Source: Blastocatellia bacterium | Lineage (GTDB): Bacteria > Acidobacteriota > Blastocatellia > HR10 > J050 | Direction of reading: 5' to 3' | Assembly: GCA_026985075.1 (NCBI GenBank) | Contig: JALSQX010000063.1 | Span: 1 to 38,387, forward strand | Length of the DNA stretch: 38,387 bases | Shown: one piece after another, positions 24,493 through 33,251 of the stretch | How positions within the stretch are numbered: the first letter of the stretch is position 1 | Layout: each line of letters starts with the position of its first letter | Program-made: the position numbers and the translations under genes | The notes under the pieces: generated by a model | The model's input: only the letters and a program-made list of their open reading frames with translations | The model's database searches: none | Told to the model about the DNA's origin: nothing

Positions 24493-25623
24493 ATGATGCG
24501 CCGACGGCGATACATATACGGCTTCATGGGCGGGTTCCTTCTGCTCGCGTTCCTGGCATCCGGCGCGGGAGCCGTCGGATCGATTGCGCCTCCAGTTTTC
24601 GCCGGGCAAGGCTCGACGCCAACAGATACCATCCACCTGAAGAACGGCTCGATTCTTCACGGTCTCGTCGTTCGCTTCGAAAATGGCATCTTCACCATCG
24701 TGATTCCCGGCACGTTGAGTCGGGCCATGATTCACGTCAACGACGTCGATCGGATCGAGTTCGTGGAGGCGAAGACATCCGTCGGCGAGCAACAACAAGG
24801 GATGATCTCGCCGGCGCCTCGACGCGACGTCCGCTCAACGACTGTCCGCGCTGAGGCGACACCGGTCGAGCGGGCGCGCTCGGCATCCGTCCCGCGCCCA
24901 TCGACGCGCTCGGTGACGGAAGCACCGGCTCGGTCGGCAGTGACATCCGGGAGTGAGCCGGCGTTAGTCAGGCGGACCAGCGCGGCCTCGACGTCCCCGG
25001 CGTCTTCCCGATCCCAACGTTCCTCATCGGTGCGCGCGCCAACCGAGTCACCGGCGGTGGCGCGTCCATCATCTCCGCCAGCGACGTCGGACGTCGCCCG
25101 GGATCGTCAGTCAGTGACTCAAGTGACGCAACCGGCACGAACCATTCCCGTGAAGGAAACGGTGGAATCAGGAAGGAACGTCTCCGGCGCGCCTGGAGGT
25201 GAACCGACCGAGATCGCGCCACCAGAGAGGAAGCCGATCAACGTGCCGCTTCCCCGGTTCCGCGAGGTGACAGTCAACGTACCCGCCCGAGACGTGTGGA
25301 CTGATTCCGGCCTGGATATCTCCGCGGGCGATCGTATTCGATTCGCGGCCAGCGGGCGGGTGAATCTCTCTCCGTCACTGACCTCGGGCCCTGAAGGCGT
25401 CAATATTGCTGATCCGGGGAAGATGATCCCCAATCGCCCGACCGGCGGACTCATCGCCGTCATCGGCGATGATAATGACGATTTCATCTTCATCGGGCGC
25501 GCCGCCGAATTGGTGGCCGAGCGGAGTGGCCGGCTCTTCTTGATGGTGAACGAAGACAACCTGGATGATAATTCCGGCGCGTTCACCGTGCGCATTCAAG
25601 TGCAGAGTCCGCCACGGCCGTGA
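24493..25623 (+). CDS. Exported protein with C-terminal LecA-like lectin domain
   Basis: The product has 376 residues from ATG 24493 (CAGGGGGAAAATCAC upstream). A signal or anchor (RRRRYIYGFMGGFLLLAFLASGAG) precedes a small beta domain (about 50-90, DTIHLKNGSILHGLVV through DVDRIEFVE). A long Ser/Pro/Arg/Thr linker (about 95-250) follows. The C-terminal domain (about 255-376) contains VWTDSGLDISAGDRIRFAASG, GPEG, GGLIAVIG, GRAAELVAERSGRLFLMVNED and NSGAFTV. This is the pattern of PA-IL/LecA-type galactose-binding domains, as I recognise it. It is probably an envelope-anchored lectin-like protein. The linker has low complexity, so orthologues would vary in length. Sugar specificity cannot be read. 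It stands 62 bp before selA, with no functional link apparent. Confidence 0.72.
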   Translation: MMRRRRYIYGFMGGFLLLAFLASGAGAVGSIAPPVFAGQGSTPTDTIHLKNGSILHGLVVRFENGIFTIVIPGTLSRAMIHVNDVDRIEFVEAKTSVGEQQQGMISPAPRRDVRSTTVRAEATPVERARSASVPRPSTRSVTEAPARSAVTSGSEPALVRRTSAASTSPASSRSQRSSSVRAPTESPAVARPSSPPATSDVARDRQSVTQVTQPARTIPVKETVESGRNVSGAPGGEPTEIAPPERKPINVPLPRFREVTVNVPARDVWTDSGLDISAGDRIRFAASGRVNLSPSLTSGPEGVNIADPGKMIPNRPTGGLIAVIGDDNDDFIFIGRAAELVAERSGRLFLMVNEDNLDDNSGAFTVRIQVQSPPRP

Positions 25624-25685
25624 TGGCATCCAGAAGCCTTCGACGTCACTTTTCGATCCGATGAACCTCGCCCGATGGTGAATCG

Positions 25686-27089
25686 ATGAGCGGACAGGAC
25701 GAGACACGGCAACTTCTGCGCGCCATCCCTTCGGTAGAAGCGTTGCTCAACGAGCCGGCGATCGCCCGGTTCACCGAGCGGATGGACCGCGCGCGACTGC
25801 GCGATCATTTGCGGCGGATTTTGGACGATCTGCGGAAGGATATCCAGGAGGGGCGGTGGAATCATCCCGGCGAGACGATCGTTCCCGAGATCGTGCGCCG
25901 CCTTCGTGACCACATCGCTCTCGTTCATCAACCCTCGCTTCGGCGCCTGATCAATGCCACCGGCGTGGTCATTCATACTAATCTGGGTCGCGCGCCATTG
26001 GCCGAGGAGGCCGTGGAAGCGATGGTCGATGTGGCCCGGCACTACGCCAATCTGGAATATGACCTGTCGGAGGGACGGCGTGGCCGCCGCGATGTTCATT
26101 GCGAGAGATGGCTCGTCGAACTGCTCGGCTGCCAAGCGGCCCTGGTGGTGAATAATTGCGCTGCCGCCGTCTTGTTGACGCTGAACACGCTGGCCGAAGG
26201 AGGAGAGGTGATCGTCTCTCGCGGCGAGCTGGTGGAGATCGGCGGCTCGTTTCGCATCCCCGACATCATGGCCAAATCGGGGGCCATCCTTCGCGAAGTG
26301 GGGACCACCAACCGCACTCGCCTCAGCGATTATGAGAACGCGATCAATGAGAACACCCGCTTGTTGTTGCGCGTCCATCAGAGCAACTTCCGTATTACCG
26401 GATTCACCGAACAGCCGCCGTTGGACGAATTAGTGCGCTTGGGTCGCCAGTACGGGCTGCCGTGTTATCATGATCTGGGAGGCGGCTGCCTGGTGGATGT
26501 GAGTGCCTGGGGCATTCACGATGAGCCGCGCGTTCAAGACTCGCTGAGGGCTGGCGTGAGCCTCTGTTCGTTCAGTGGCGATAAACTGCTCGGCGGTCCT
26601 CAGGCGGGCGTGATCGTTGGCGAACGAGCGCTCGTCGATCGACTGCGGCGGAATCCGTTGATGCGGACGGTCCGTCCCGACAAGCTCACGCTGGCCGCGT
26701 TGGAGGCGACGCTGCGACTCTACTATTCCGGTCGCGCAGAGACCGAGGTGCCCGTGCTCTCCATGCTACGATCACCGGTGGATGCATTGCGTCGGCGAGC
26801 GCGACGATTCATCCGGAGGGGACGTCGGCTCTGTCCGCACATCCGGTTCCATCTTCGCCCCGGCGCGTCGGTGCCTGGCGGCGGCACGGCACCCGATGCC
26901 CGGGTGGAGACGGTGCTCATCGCCGTGGACGTTCCTTCGTTTCCCGCCGATGCCGTCGAGCAGAGATTGCGCGCGCACGATCCGCCCATTCTGGCGCGCA
27001 TCGAGGACGATCGGGTCGTGCTCGATCTTCGCACGGTTCGTCCCGATGAAGAGAGGACGATCCTCGACGCCTTCGCCGCCATGGCCTGA
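25686..27089 (+). CDS. selA: L-seryl-tRNA(Sec) selenium transferase
   Basis: The product has 467 residues and a typical SelA length and layout: an N-terminal helical tRNA-binding part (about 1-70), the motif INATGVVIHTNLGRAPL, NNCAAAVLLTLNTLA, DLGGGCLVD, and the pyridoxal-phosphate lysine in SFSGDKLLGGPQAG (Lys300). The enzyme converts seryl-tRNA(Sec) to selenocysteyl-tRNA(Sec) using selenophosphate. No selB, selD or tRNA(Sec) is seen in the window, although selB is often adjacent. A strain with this gene should decode UGA as selenocysteine, so in-frame TGA codons in its redox genes deserve care. The ribosome-binding site is weak (GGTGAATCG). Confidence 0.95.
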   Translation: MSGQDETRQLLRAIPSVEALLNEPAIARFTERMDRARLRDHLRRILDDLRKDIQEGRWNHPGETIVPEIVRRLRDHIALVHQPSLRRLINATGVVIHTNLGRAPLAEEAVEAMVDVARHYANLEYDLSEGRRGRRDVHCERWLVELLGCQAALVVNNCAAAVLLTLNTLAEGGEVIVSRGELVEIGGSFRIPDIMAKSGAILREVGTTNRTRLSDYENAINENTRLLLRVHQSNFRITGFTEQPPLDELVRLGRQYGLPCYHDLGGGCLVDVSAWGIHDEPRVQDSLRAGVSLCSFSGDKLLGGPQAGVIVGERALVDRLRRNPLMRTVRPDKLTLAALEATLRLYYSGRAETEVPVLSMLRSPVDALRRRARRFIRRGRRLCPHIRFHLRPGASVPGGGTAPDARVETVLIAVDVPSFPADAVEQRLRAHDPPILARIEDDRVVLDLRTVRPDEERTILDAFAAMA

Positions 27090-27251
27090 CCGGCGGCAGA
27101 GGTGGTGAAAAGAGCTTTTCACCGATGTAATGGTCACCCCAGAGTTGAGACGCGCCAAGAGGGCGCATCCCGGCTGCGGCGTTCTCTGGCCATCGCGCTA
27201 ACCCGCTCAGTGAGAGTTGGTTCCAGCATTTCGACACGGGCTGTCATGGCG

Positions 27252-27267
27252 TGGCACATCATTTGCA
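27252..27267 (+). promoter_or_regulatory. Sigma-54-type (-24/-12) promoter
   Basis: TGGCACATCATTTGCA matches TGGCAC-N5-TTGCA with the GG and GC elements ten bases apart, as sigma-54 requires. Transcription would start near 27279 and run into a structured 370-base leader before the secreted-protein gene at 27652. No activator gene or enhancer site was identified. Confidence 0.6.
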
Positions 27268-27307
27268 TGACTCACGGCGTGAAAGAAGAGAAGACACATG
27301 GGGCAAC

Positions 27308-27424
27308 CGTTAGTGAGCTGACGGGTTAGCCCACTGACGACCCCGCAGACATTCACCTCCTCCTTCAAGGACGGGCCGCTGGGCCGGTTGCCCTCCCCCC
27401 CGGGGCAACCGAGCCCCAGCGGCC
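27308..27424 (+). other. Structured leader or small RNA candidate downstream of the sigma-54 site
   Basis: Two strong hairpins lie in the 562-bp gap between selA and the next gene. The first is CGTTAGTGAGCT / AGCCCACTGACG (27308-27339). The second is a 51-base two-part stem with GGCCGCTGGG / CCCAGCGGCC outside and CGGTTGCCC / GGGCAACCG inside (27374-27424). A smaller GGAGC / GCTCC stem follows near 27452. I could not match this to tRNA(Sec), SRP RNA or a known riboswitch. It may be the leader of 27652, a free RNA, or DNA secondary structure. Confidence 0.45.
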
Positions 27425-27651
27425 ATGTTCTCTCCCGGCTGAAGGCAGCATGGAGCTGGGCTCCCGGGGGAATCCCCGCGCCGCTCGGTGGCCCATCTGT
27501 TGCTCCACATCCGACGTCGAGCTATAATCTCGGTTCCGTATGTCACTGAAGAAGCACGTCGATCGCTCCTGGACCGCCTGGCGAGTGTTCGACTGCTCTG
27601 ATCACCCCCGATGAATACCTGTAATCCGAAACTCACCATGGAGGAGGATTG

Positions 27652-29538
27652 ATGACTCGATCTGAACGGCTTCTCGTATGTGCAACTTTTCTGTTGGTGA
27701 TCGTTGTTTCCGTTTTCGCCCGCGCGCCACTGGTTGGCTCGTTTCCTGGAAGCAGTCACCAGGAGGCTGACGTGACCGCCCGCTATCGAGCTGAGAAACT
27801 CGCTCAACTCGGCGGCGAGACGTTCGTTTGTGGCACGACCATTGATGGGAGCCTCGAGAAACGGTATCTCGAAGAGAAGCTTCGTCACGAACGGAATCTC
27901 CAGCGATTGGCGCGGCTCCGTCAGCGGGGTATAACGCCGCAGAAACAAGCGGCGCTCCGCGCCGATATTGGGGACATCGCCGTCATCGAAGATGATGGGC
28001 GGTTGATTCTGCCCGCCAACCCGTTCGATCTCAATCGATCGACGGTGGTCTTCACGCCGGTGACCGATCAGGAGTACGAAGTTCGTTTCATCGACGAGGT
28101 CGATTTCGACGATGATCTGGGAACCAAAATCACGACCTTCCGTGGCGGTCAAGCTCCTGCAGACGATGGCTTCGCTCAGGTGGATTTCCAGGATGGATTC
28201 GCCTTCACCTTCTATGGGCGCACCTACGATAAGATCTTCGTCGGCACCAACGGATACCTCACGTTCCGTCGAGGCGATTTTCGCCCCGAGATCAACGTGA
28301 CGCGTTTCCTCATCGGACCGCGCATCGCGGCTCTCTGGCAGGATCTCGATCCCAGTCGCGTGAATCGATCGCCGACGGCGGGCATTTTCGTCAAGCAATT
28401 ACCCGATCGATTGGTCGTCACGTATCGGAACATCCCGACGTTTGGCACCGGATTGTTCAACACCTTCCAGGTGACCCTCCGCGATACGGGGGAAATCACC
28501 ATCGGCTATCTTCGCGTGCGCAGTGAATCGGGATTGGTGGGTATTTCGCCGGGGCGCACCTCGCGGCAGAACGCCATCGACTTGAGCGATCCTCCTGCCG
28601 AGGCGTTGGGGAATGCCATCCTGGAGGTCTTCCGTGACATCGCTCAAGTCGACGTATTGCAGGTGCCCGAAGTGTTCTACGAGACGCACGAGGATCGATA
28701 CGATTTCGTGTACATCTGGACGGACTTTGATTTTGATCTCGGCGGCGCGTTCGCCTTCTATTTGGGAGCGCGGAACGACGCCGAGGGCATCGGCGTGCCC
28801 GTTTTCGATCGGGCCAGCAGCTTCGGCAGCGACGGTCGATTACAGGGCTTGCTCGTGCTCAATAACATCGTTCGCGCCTACCCGCCATCGCCGACCCGCC
28901 GCTTTCTCGGACTCAACTCGGCGCTCTCCATCCTCGGTCAGGAGCAAGGGCATCGGTGGCTCGCTTTCGTCGAGTTCCCCGGCGACGACCCCACGCTGCT
29001 TCTTGGCCGCCAACTGGCTCATTGGAGCTTTTTCTTCAACACCGAGAGCACCAATGCGTTCAGTCAATTCGGCGCTCCCCGATCATCGTCGATGGAAGGC
29101 AATGTGTGGCGGGATCTGGGCGACGGCCTGTTCAGCACGCCGAGCAATGAGCTCATCGACGGCTATAGCCAGCTCGATCAATACCTGATGGGATTGCGCG
29201 CCCCCGAAGAAGTGCAAGACACCTTCGTCATCGTCGATCCGGACGTCGCCGATCCCATGCGCATGCGTCGATTTCCACCGCGCCGGGACGTCACCATCCG
29301 CGGTCGTCGCCGCACGGTGACCATCGATGACATCATCGCCGCCAACGGTCCGCGCGTGCCCGATTATCGCCACGCGCAGCGCGTGTTTCGCGTCGCCTTC
29401 ATTCTGCTCGTTCAACAGGGGACGACGCCCAGTCAGGCGACGCTGGACAAGCTGAACGCTTACCGGACGGCGTGGGAAGAATACTTCTTGCGCGCCACTC
29501 AGTTTCTGGGAGCCATCGACACGCGGCTAGCTGGTTAA
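27652..29538 (+). CDS. Large secreted protein with degenerate metallopeptidase-like core
   Basis: The product has 628 residues from ATG 27652 behind GGAGGAGGATTG. A signal segment (LLVCATFLLVIVVSVFARA) leads into a charged region. A beta domain with FTFYGRTYDKIFVGTNGYLTF (about 180-300) resembles the NGYL-type modules of secreted proteins. The C-terminal half has ILGQEQGHRWLAFVEF (His434), SSSMEGNVWRDLGDGLFS and YSQLDQYLMGLRAPEEV. This order resembles secreted proteins in which HExGH would be a zinc site, but here the first histidine is glutamine (QEQGH). The enzyme may be inactive or use another ligand. No neighbour explains its job. It lies downstream of a sigma-54-type promoter. Confidence 0.72.
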   Translation: MTRSERLLVCATFLLVIVVSVFARAPLVGSFPGSSHQEADVTARYRAEKLAQLGGETFVCGTTIDGSLEKRYLEEKLRHERNLQRLARLRQRGITPQKQAALRADIGDIAVIEDDGRLILPANPFDLNRSTVVFTPVTDQEYEVRFIDEVDFDDDLGTKITTFRGGQAPADDGFAQVDFQDGFAFTFYGRTYDKIFVGTNGYLTFRRGDFRPEINVTRFLIGPRIAALWQDLDPSRVNRSPTAGIFVKQLPDRLVVTYRNIPTFGTGLFNTFQVTLRDTGEITIGYLRVRSESGLVGISPGRTSRQNAIDLSDPPAEALGNAILEVFRDIAQVDVLQVPEVFYETHEDRYDFVYIWTDFDFDLGGAFAFYLGARNDAEGIGVPVFDRASSFGSDGRLQGLLVLNNIVRAYPPSPTRRFLGLNSALSILGQEQGHRWLAFVEFPGDDPTLLLGRQLAHWSFFFNTESTNAFSQFGAPRSSSMEGNVWRDLGDGLFSTPSNELIDGYSQLDQYLMGLRAPEEVQDTFVIVDPDVADPMRMRRFPPRRDVTIRGRRRTVTIDDIIAANGPRVPDYRHAQRVFRVAFILLVQQGTTPSQATLDKLNAYRTAWEEYFLRATQFLGAIDTRLAG

Positions 29539-29589
29539 GTGATCGCGAACGTTACTCGGAGGTCACCAGCCCGCTGCGAACCATGAAAT

Positions 29590-29696
29590 GGAGCGTGAGC
29601 GGTCCTGCTTACGCTCCACGTCCTCTTCAGAGGGACGTGGGCGTGACGCCGAGAGGAGCGCGGCTATTCCCGGGAGCGAACTTCGGGGCATGGGGG
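29590..29696. repeat. Hairpins after the secreted-protein gene
   Basis: Stems GGAGCGT / ACGCTCC (29590-29617) and ACGTCCTCT / AGAGGGACGT (29618-29638) follow the stop codon at 29538. They are followed by CCCGGGAGCGAACTTCGGGG (about 29670-29689), a degenerate member of the hairpin family of the three islands. One of these may act as the terminator. The rest of the 439-bp gap holds only the palindrome at 29852-29876. Confidence 0.5.
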
Positions 29697-29851
29697 TGAG
29701 ACATGTGAGGGGAGATCGCTGGCGAGCGTGAGGAACTCCGGAGGCGCGCTTCGGCGGCCTGCGCGCGCGCTCTTTTCATCGAAGTCATCCCTGAATCCGC
29801 GGGCCAGAGCGGGTGAAACCGAACTCTTTTCGAAGGAGTATCAAAGTGACG

Positions 29852-29876
29852 TGGTGCAACATGGCATCTTACGCCA
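29852..29876. repeat. Small palindrome upstream of the aminotransferase gene (copy 4)
   Basis: TGGTGCAACATG-G-CATCTTACGCCA is an imperfect version of the 19481-19505 stem (two mismatched pairs plus a wobble), followed by CATTTTCGGGGGAGT as copy 2 is followed by CATCTTCGGAGGAGT. It lies about 100 bp before the aminotransferase start. Confidence 0.7.
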
Positions 29877-29977
29877 CATTTTCGGGGGAGTTGCTCATGA
29901 TCTCGCGGGCCTGCCACGAGGAGCGAGAGTGATGTTGCGCAAGTCGGCGATTTGCGTTATGCCTATTGACGGAGGAC

Positions 29978-31183
29978 ATGGCTCCGAGAGAGAAATTAGC
30001 CATTGAAGGGGGACCACCGGTGCGGTCCACGTTTTTGCCGTTCGGTGCACCCTGTCTGGGCGAGGAGGAGATCGCCGAGGTCGTCGATACGCTGCGCTCG
30101 GGATGGATCGGAACGGGCCCCAAGACGCATCGATTCGAACGAGCATTCGCCCAGCTCGTCGGCGCGAGGTATGCCGTCGCCGTCAACTCCTGTTCATCGG
30201 CCCTCCATCTGAGTTTGATCGTCGCCGGCATCGGTCCCGGCGATGAGATCATCACCACGCCATTGACGTTCGCGGCCACGGCGAACGCCATCGAGCATGT
30301 GGGCGCTCGCCCCGTCTTCGTGGATATCGATCGTCGCACGTTGAATATCGATCCGCAGCGCATCGCCGACGCCCTCACGCCGCGCACCCGGGCGATCGTA
30401 CCGGTTCATTTTGGCGGCTTGCCCTGTCCCATGGATGAGATCGGTCGATTGGCCGCCGAGCACCGGCTCATCGTCATCGAGGATGCCGCTCATGCGTTGG
30501 GCGCGCGATACCGGGGTCGGATGATCGGTTCATTGAGTGCCTTCACCTGCTTCAGTTTTTACGCCAACAAGAATGTGACCACCGCCGAAGGGGGCATGGT
30601 GACCACCAGTGATCCGACGATCGATGAGCGATTGCGTCGACTCCGGCTCCATGGGCTCCGTCATGATGCCTGGCAGCGATTTCAAACGCGGCGATTCATG
30701 CCCAGCGATGTCATCGAGCCCGGTTTCAAGTACAATATGCCCGACCTGGCTGCCGCCTTGGGTCTGGCGCAGTTGCCCAAACTGGAATCGTTCCTGGACG
30801 CGCGCGAGAAGATTGCGCGGCGCTACGATGAAGCCTTCGCCGATTTGCCGGTGAGGACTCAGCCGCGCCCATCCGATGGCGATCGCCACGCCCTTCATCT
30901 CTACGTTCTCATCCTCGAGCCGGGTCGCTTTCGCGTGCATCGCAACGCCATCATCGAAGCGCTTCGGGCCGAGAATATCGGTGCCGCATTGCACTATCGG
31001 GCGCTCCACACCCATCCCTACTATCGAGAGAAATATCATCACCGCCCGGAGGATTTCCCTGAGGCTCTCCAGGTGGGAGAGCATATTCTCTCGCTCCCGC
31101 TGACGCCGGCGATGAATGATCAGGACGTGGACGATGTGATTCGGGCGGTGCACAAGGTTCTCCGAGCCTATCTCATCGAGTGA
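29978..31183 (+). CDS. DegT/DnrJ/EryC1/StrS-family aminotransferase
   Basis: The product has 401 residues. ATG 29978 has GGAGGA immediately upstream, closer than ideal; a TTG at 29966 is the alternative and has no site at all. The fold-type I motifs are present: GTGPKTHRFERAFAQLVGA, NSCSSALHLSL, GDEIITTPLTFAATANAI, HFGG, EDAAHALGA, and the pyridoxal-phosphate lysine in FYANKNVTTAEGGM (Lys198). GFKYNMPDLAAALGLAQL closes the domain. Members transfer amino groups to keto-sugar nucleotides for surface polysaccharide, or act in related pathways. The sugar is not readable, and no other sugar-nucleotide genes except glmS are nearby. The two could share a role in amino-sugar supply for the envelope. 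Confidence 0.93.
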   Translation: MAPREKLAIEGGPPVRSTFLPFGAPCLGEEEIAEVVDTLRSGWIGTGPKTHRFERAFAQLVGARYAVAVNSCSSALHLSLIVAGIGPGDEIITTPLTFAATANAIEHVGARPVFVDIDRRTLNIDPQRIADALTPRTRAIVPVHFGGLPCPMDEIGRLAAEHRLIVIEDAAHALGARYRGRMIGSLSAFTCFSFYANKNVTTAEGGMVTTSDPTIDERLRRLRLHGLRHDAWQRFQTRRFMPSDVIEPGFKYNMPDLAAALGLAQLPKLESFLDAREKIARRYDEAFADLPVRTQPRPSDGDRHALHLYVLILEPGRFRVHRNAIIEALRAENIGAALHYRALHTHPYYREKYHHRPEDFPEALQVGEHILSLPLTPAMNDQDVDDVIRAVHKVLRAYLIE

Positions 31184-31330
31184 GCGCTCTCGTCGGGTGA
31201 GGGCGCGCTGGCAGGGAGCTTAGCAAGGCCGTGTCCGGGGATGGCCATGGTCGTCCTCACCGACCTCGAGCCAACGGCGAGAGCGATGGCCTCGAGCCAC
31301 CTCTACCCGGCAGCGATGGTGGAAAAAAGG

Positions 31331-31360
31331 CTGACAAGGCTTCGTTCTCCATGATAAACT
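31331..31360 (+). promoter_or_regulatory. Possible glmS promoter, near-leaderless
   Basis: CTGACA (31331-31336), 18 bases, TAAACT (31355-31360). Transcription would begin about 31367, just before ATG 31370. There is no ribosome-binding site in front of this ATG, which fits a leaderless mRNA. The -10 match is moderate. Confidence 0.4.
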
Positions 31361-31369
31361 GACATCGTT

Positions 31370-33229
31370 ATGTGTGGGATCATCGGCTATGTTGGAGATA
31401 AGCAGATCGTCCCCGTCATCCTGGAGGGATTGAAGCGCCTGGAGTATCGCGGATACGACTCGGCGGGCATCGCCGTGGTCGATGATGGGGGAAGACTGGA
31501 GATTCGTCGCGCGGCGGGGAAGCTCCGCAACCTGGAAGAGACCATTCGATTGCATCCCATGGATGGGTCGTTCGGCATCGGTCATACGCGCTGGGCGACT
31601 CACGGTCGGCCCACCGAGGAGAACGCTCATCCTCATCGTGATTGCAGCGGTCAACTGGTCGTCGTCCATAACGGGATCATCGAGAATTACCTGCCGATCA
31701 AAAAATCGTTGCAGCAACAGGATCATCGCTTCGTGACGGAGACGGACACGGAAGTGATCGCTCACCTGATCGAGCAGTACCGGCGGGAGGGCATGGCCTT
31801 AGAAGAGGCGGTGCGAGCGGCGGCTCGGGATTTGCAGGGCATTTTCGCCCTGGCCATTCTCTCGGCCGACACGGCCGATACGATCATCGCCGTACGGCAA
31901 GGGCCGCCCGTGGTCATCGGCGTGGGCAACAACGAGTATTTCGTCGCCTCGGATGTGCCCGCCGTGCTCTATCACACGCGGGATGTGTTCTTCCTGGGCG
32001 ATGGAGAGATGGCTGTGCTCACTCGCCAGGGCGTGCGGGTGACTGACTTTCAGGGGAATCCGGTGACCCCTTCGCTGCAACGGATCACCTGGGACCCCAT
32101 CATGGCCGAGAAGGGCGGCTTCAAGCACTTCATGCTCAAGGAGATTTACGAGCAACCGCGCGCCGTCCGCGATACGGTCAAGGATCGTCTGTCGCTGGAA
32201 ACGGGACGGGTCTATCTGGACGAACTGGACATCTCGGAGGAAGAATTTCGCCAGCTTCGCGACCTGATGATCGTCGCCTGTGGCACCAGCTATCATGCCG
32301 CGCTGGTCGGAAAATACGTGATCGAAGACATCGCCCGGATTCCCGTCTACGTAGACTATGCCAGCGAGTTCCGGTATCGCTCGCCGTTGATCGGCGACCA
32401 TACGCTCGTCCTGGCCATCTCCCAATCGGGCGAGACGGCCGACACGCTCGCCGCCGTGCGTGGTGCGCTCGATCGCGGGGCGCGCGTGATGGGTATTTGC
32501 AATGTCCAGGGTTCCACATTGACGCGCGAGGTGCACGGGACGATCTACACCCACGCCGGTCCCGAAATTGGAGTGGCCTCGACCAAGACGTTCACCACCC
32601 AACTGGCCGCCCTCTATCTATTGGCCGTCTATCTGGCCGATATCCGGGGCACCATCGATCGCCAACGCTCGCGCGAGCTCCTTCAACACCTGCAGGAATT
32701 GCCCATCAAACTGGAAGCCGTTCTGGGCAGCGATGATCAGATGGATGAGCTGGCCCGCGAATTCTTCCGTTGCCAGGATGCCCTCTATCTCGGCCGCGGC
32801 GTGAATTATCCCATCGCGCTGGAGGGCGCATTGAAATTGAAGGAGATCAGCTATATTCACGCCGAGGGATATCCGGCGGGAGAGATGAAACATGGTCCCA
32901 ACGCTCTCATCGACGAAGAACTGCCGGTGGTGGTGGTGAATCCTTATGATCCGCAGTCGCCAGCCTCGCGCATCCGCTACGAGAAGACGCTCTCCAACAT
33001 GGTGGAAGTGAAGGCTCGCGATGGCGTTGTCATTGCCGTGGTGAACGAGGGCGACCGGGAAGCGCGAGAAATCGCCGATCACGTGATCGAAGTCCCTCCA
33101 ACCACCGAGTGGCTCTCTCCCATCCTGTCCATCGTGCCGCTGCAATTGCTGGCCTATCACATCGGCGTTCGTCGTGGATGCGATGTCGATCAACCGCGCA
33201 ATCTGGCCAAGTCGGTGACGGTGGAATGA
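31370..33229 (+). CDS. glmS: Glutamine-fructose-6-phosphate aminotransferase (isomerising)
   Basis: The product has 619 residues and begins MCGIIGYVG, so Cys2 becomes the N-terminal nucleophile of the glutaminase domain (about 1-240, with [19 protein letters not shown] and HNGIIENY). Two sugar-isomerase (SIS) domains follow (about 285-425 and 460-600, with [31 protein letters not shown] and [13 protein letters not shown]). It ends LAKSVTVE as usual. It makes glucosamine-6-phosphate, the entry step to peptidoglycan and lipopolysaccharide precursors. No ribosome-binding site precedes the ATG. The gap upstream is too short and unlike a glmS ribozyme. It ends 22 bp from the converging glcF gene, with no clear terminator. 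Confidence 0.97.
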   Translation: MCGIIGYVGDKQIVPVILEGLKRLEYRGYDSAGIAVVDDGGRLEIRRAAGKLRNLEETIRLHPMDGSFGIGHTRWATHGRPTEENAHPHRDCSGQLVVVHNGIIENYLPIKKSLQQQDHRFVTETDTEVIAHLIEQYRREGMALEEAVRAAARDLQGIFALAILSADTADTIIAVRQGPPVVIGVGNNEYFVASDVPAVLYHTRDVFFLGDGEMAVLTRQGVRVTDFQGNPVTPSLQRITWDPIMAEKGGFKHFMLKEIYEQPRAVRDTVKDRLSLETGRVYLDELDISEEEFRQLRDLMIVACGTSYHAALVGKYVIEDIARIPVYVDYASEFRYRSPLIGDHTLVLAISQSGETADTLAAVRGALDRGARVMGICNVQGSTLTREVHGTIYTHAGPEIGVASTKTFTTQLAALYLLAVYLADIRGTIDRQRSRELLQHLQELPIKLEAVLGSDDQMDELAREFFRCQDALYLGRGVNYPIALEGALKLKEISYIHAEGYPAGEMKHGPNALIDEELPVVVVNPYDPQSPASRIRYEKTLSNMVEVKARDGVVIAVVNEGDREAREIADHVIEVPPTTEWLSPILSIVPLQLLAYHIGVRRGCDVDQPRNLAKSVTVE

Positions 33230-33251
33230 ACGGAACGCCCGCGTTCCTCGG

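Noticed and set aside
27308-27500. tRNA(Sec) or SRP RNA next to selA
   Set aside because: No UCA anticodon arm, no T-arm GGTTCGA and no SRP apical loop could be found on either strand.
31184-31369. glmS ribozyme upstream of glmS
   Set aside because: The likely promoter sits about 10 bp before the ATG, leaving no room, and no ribozyme core was seen.
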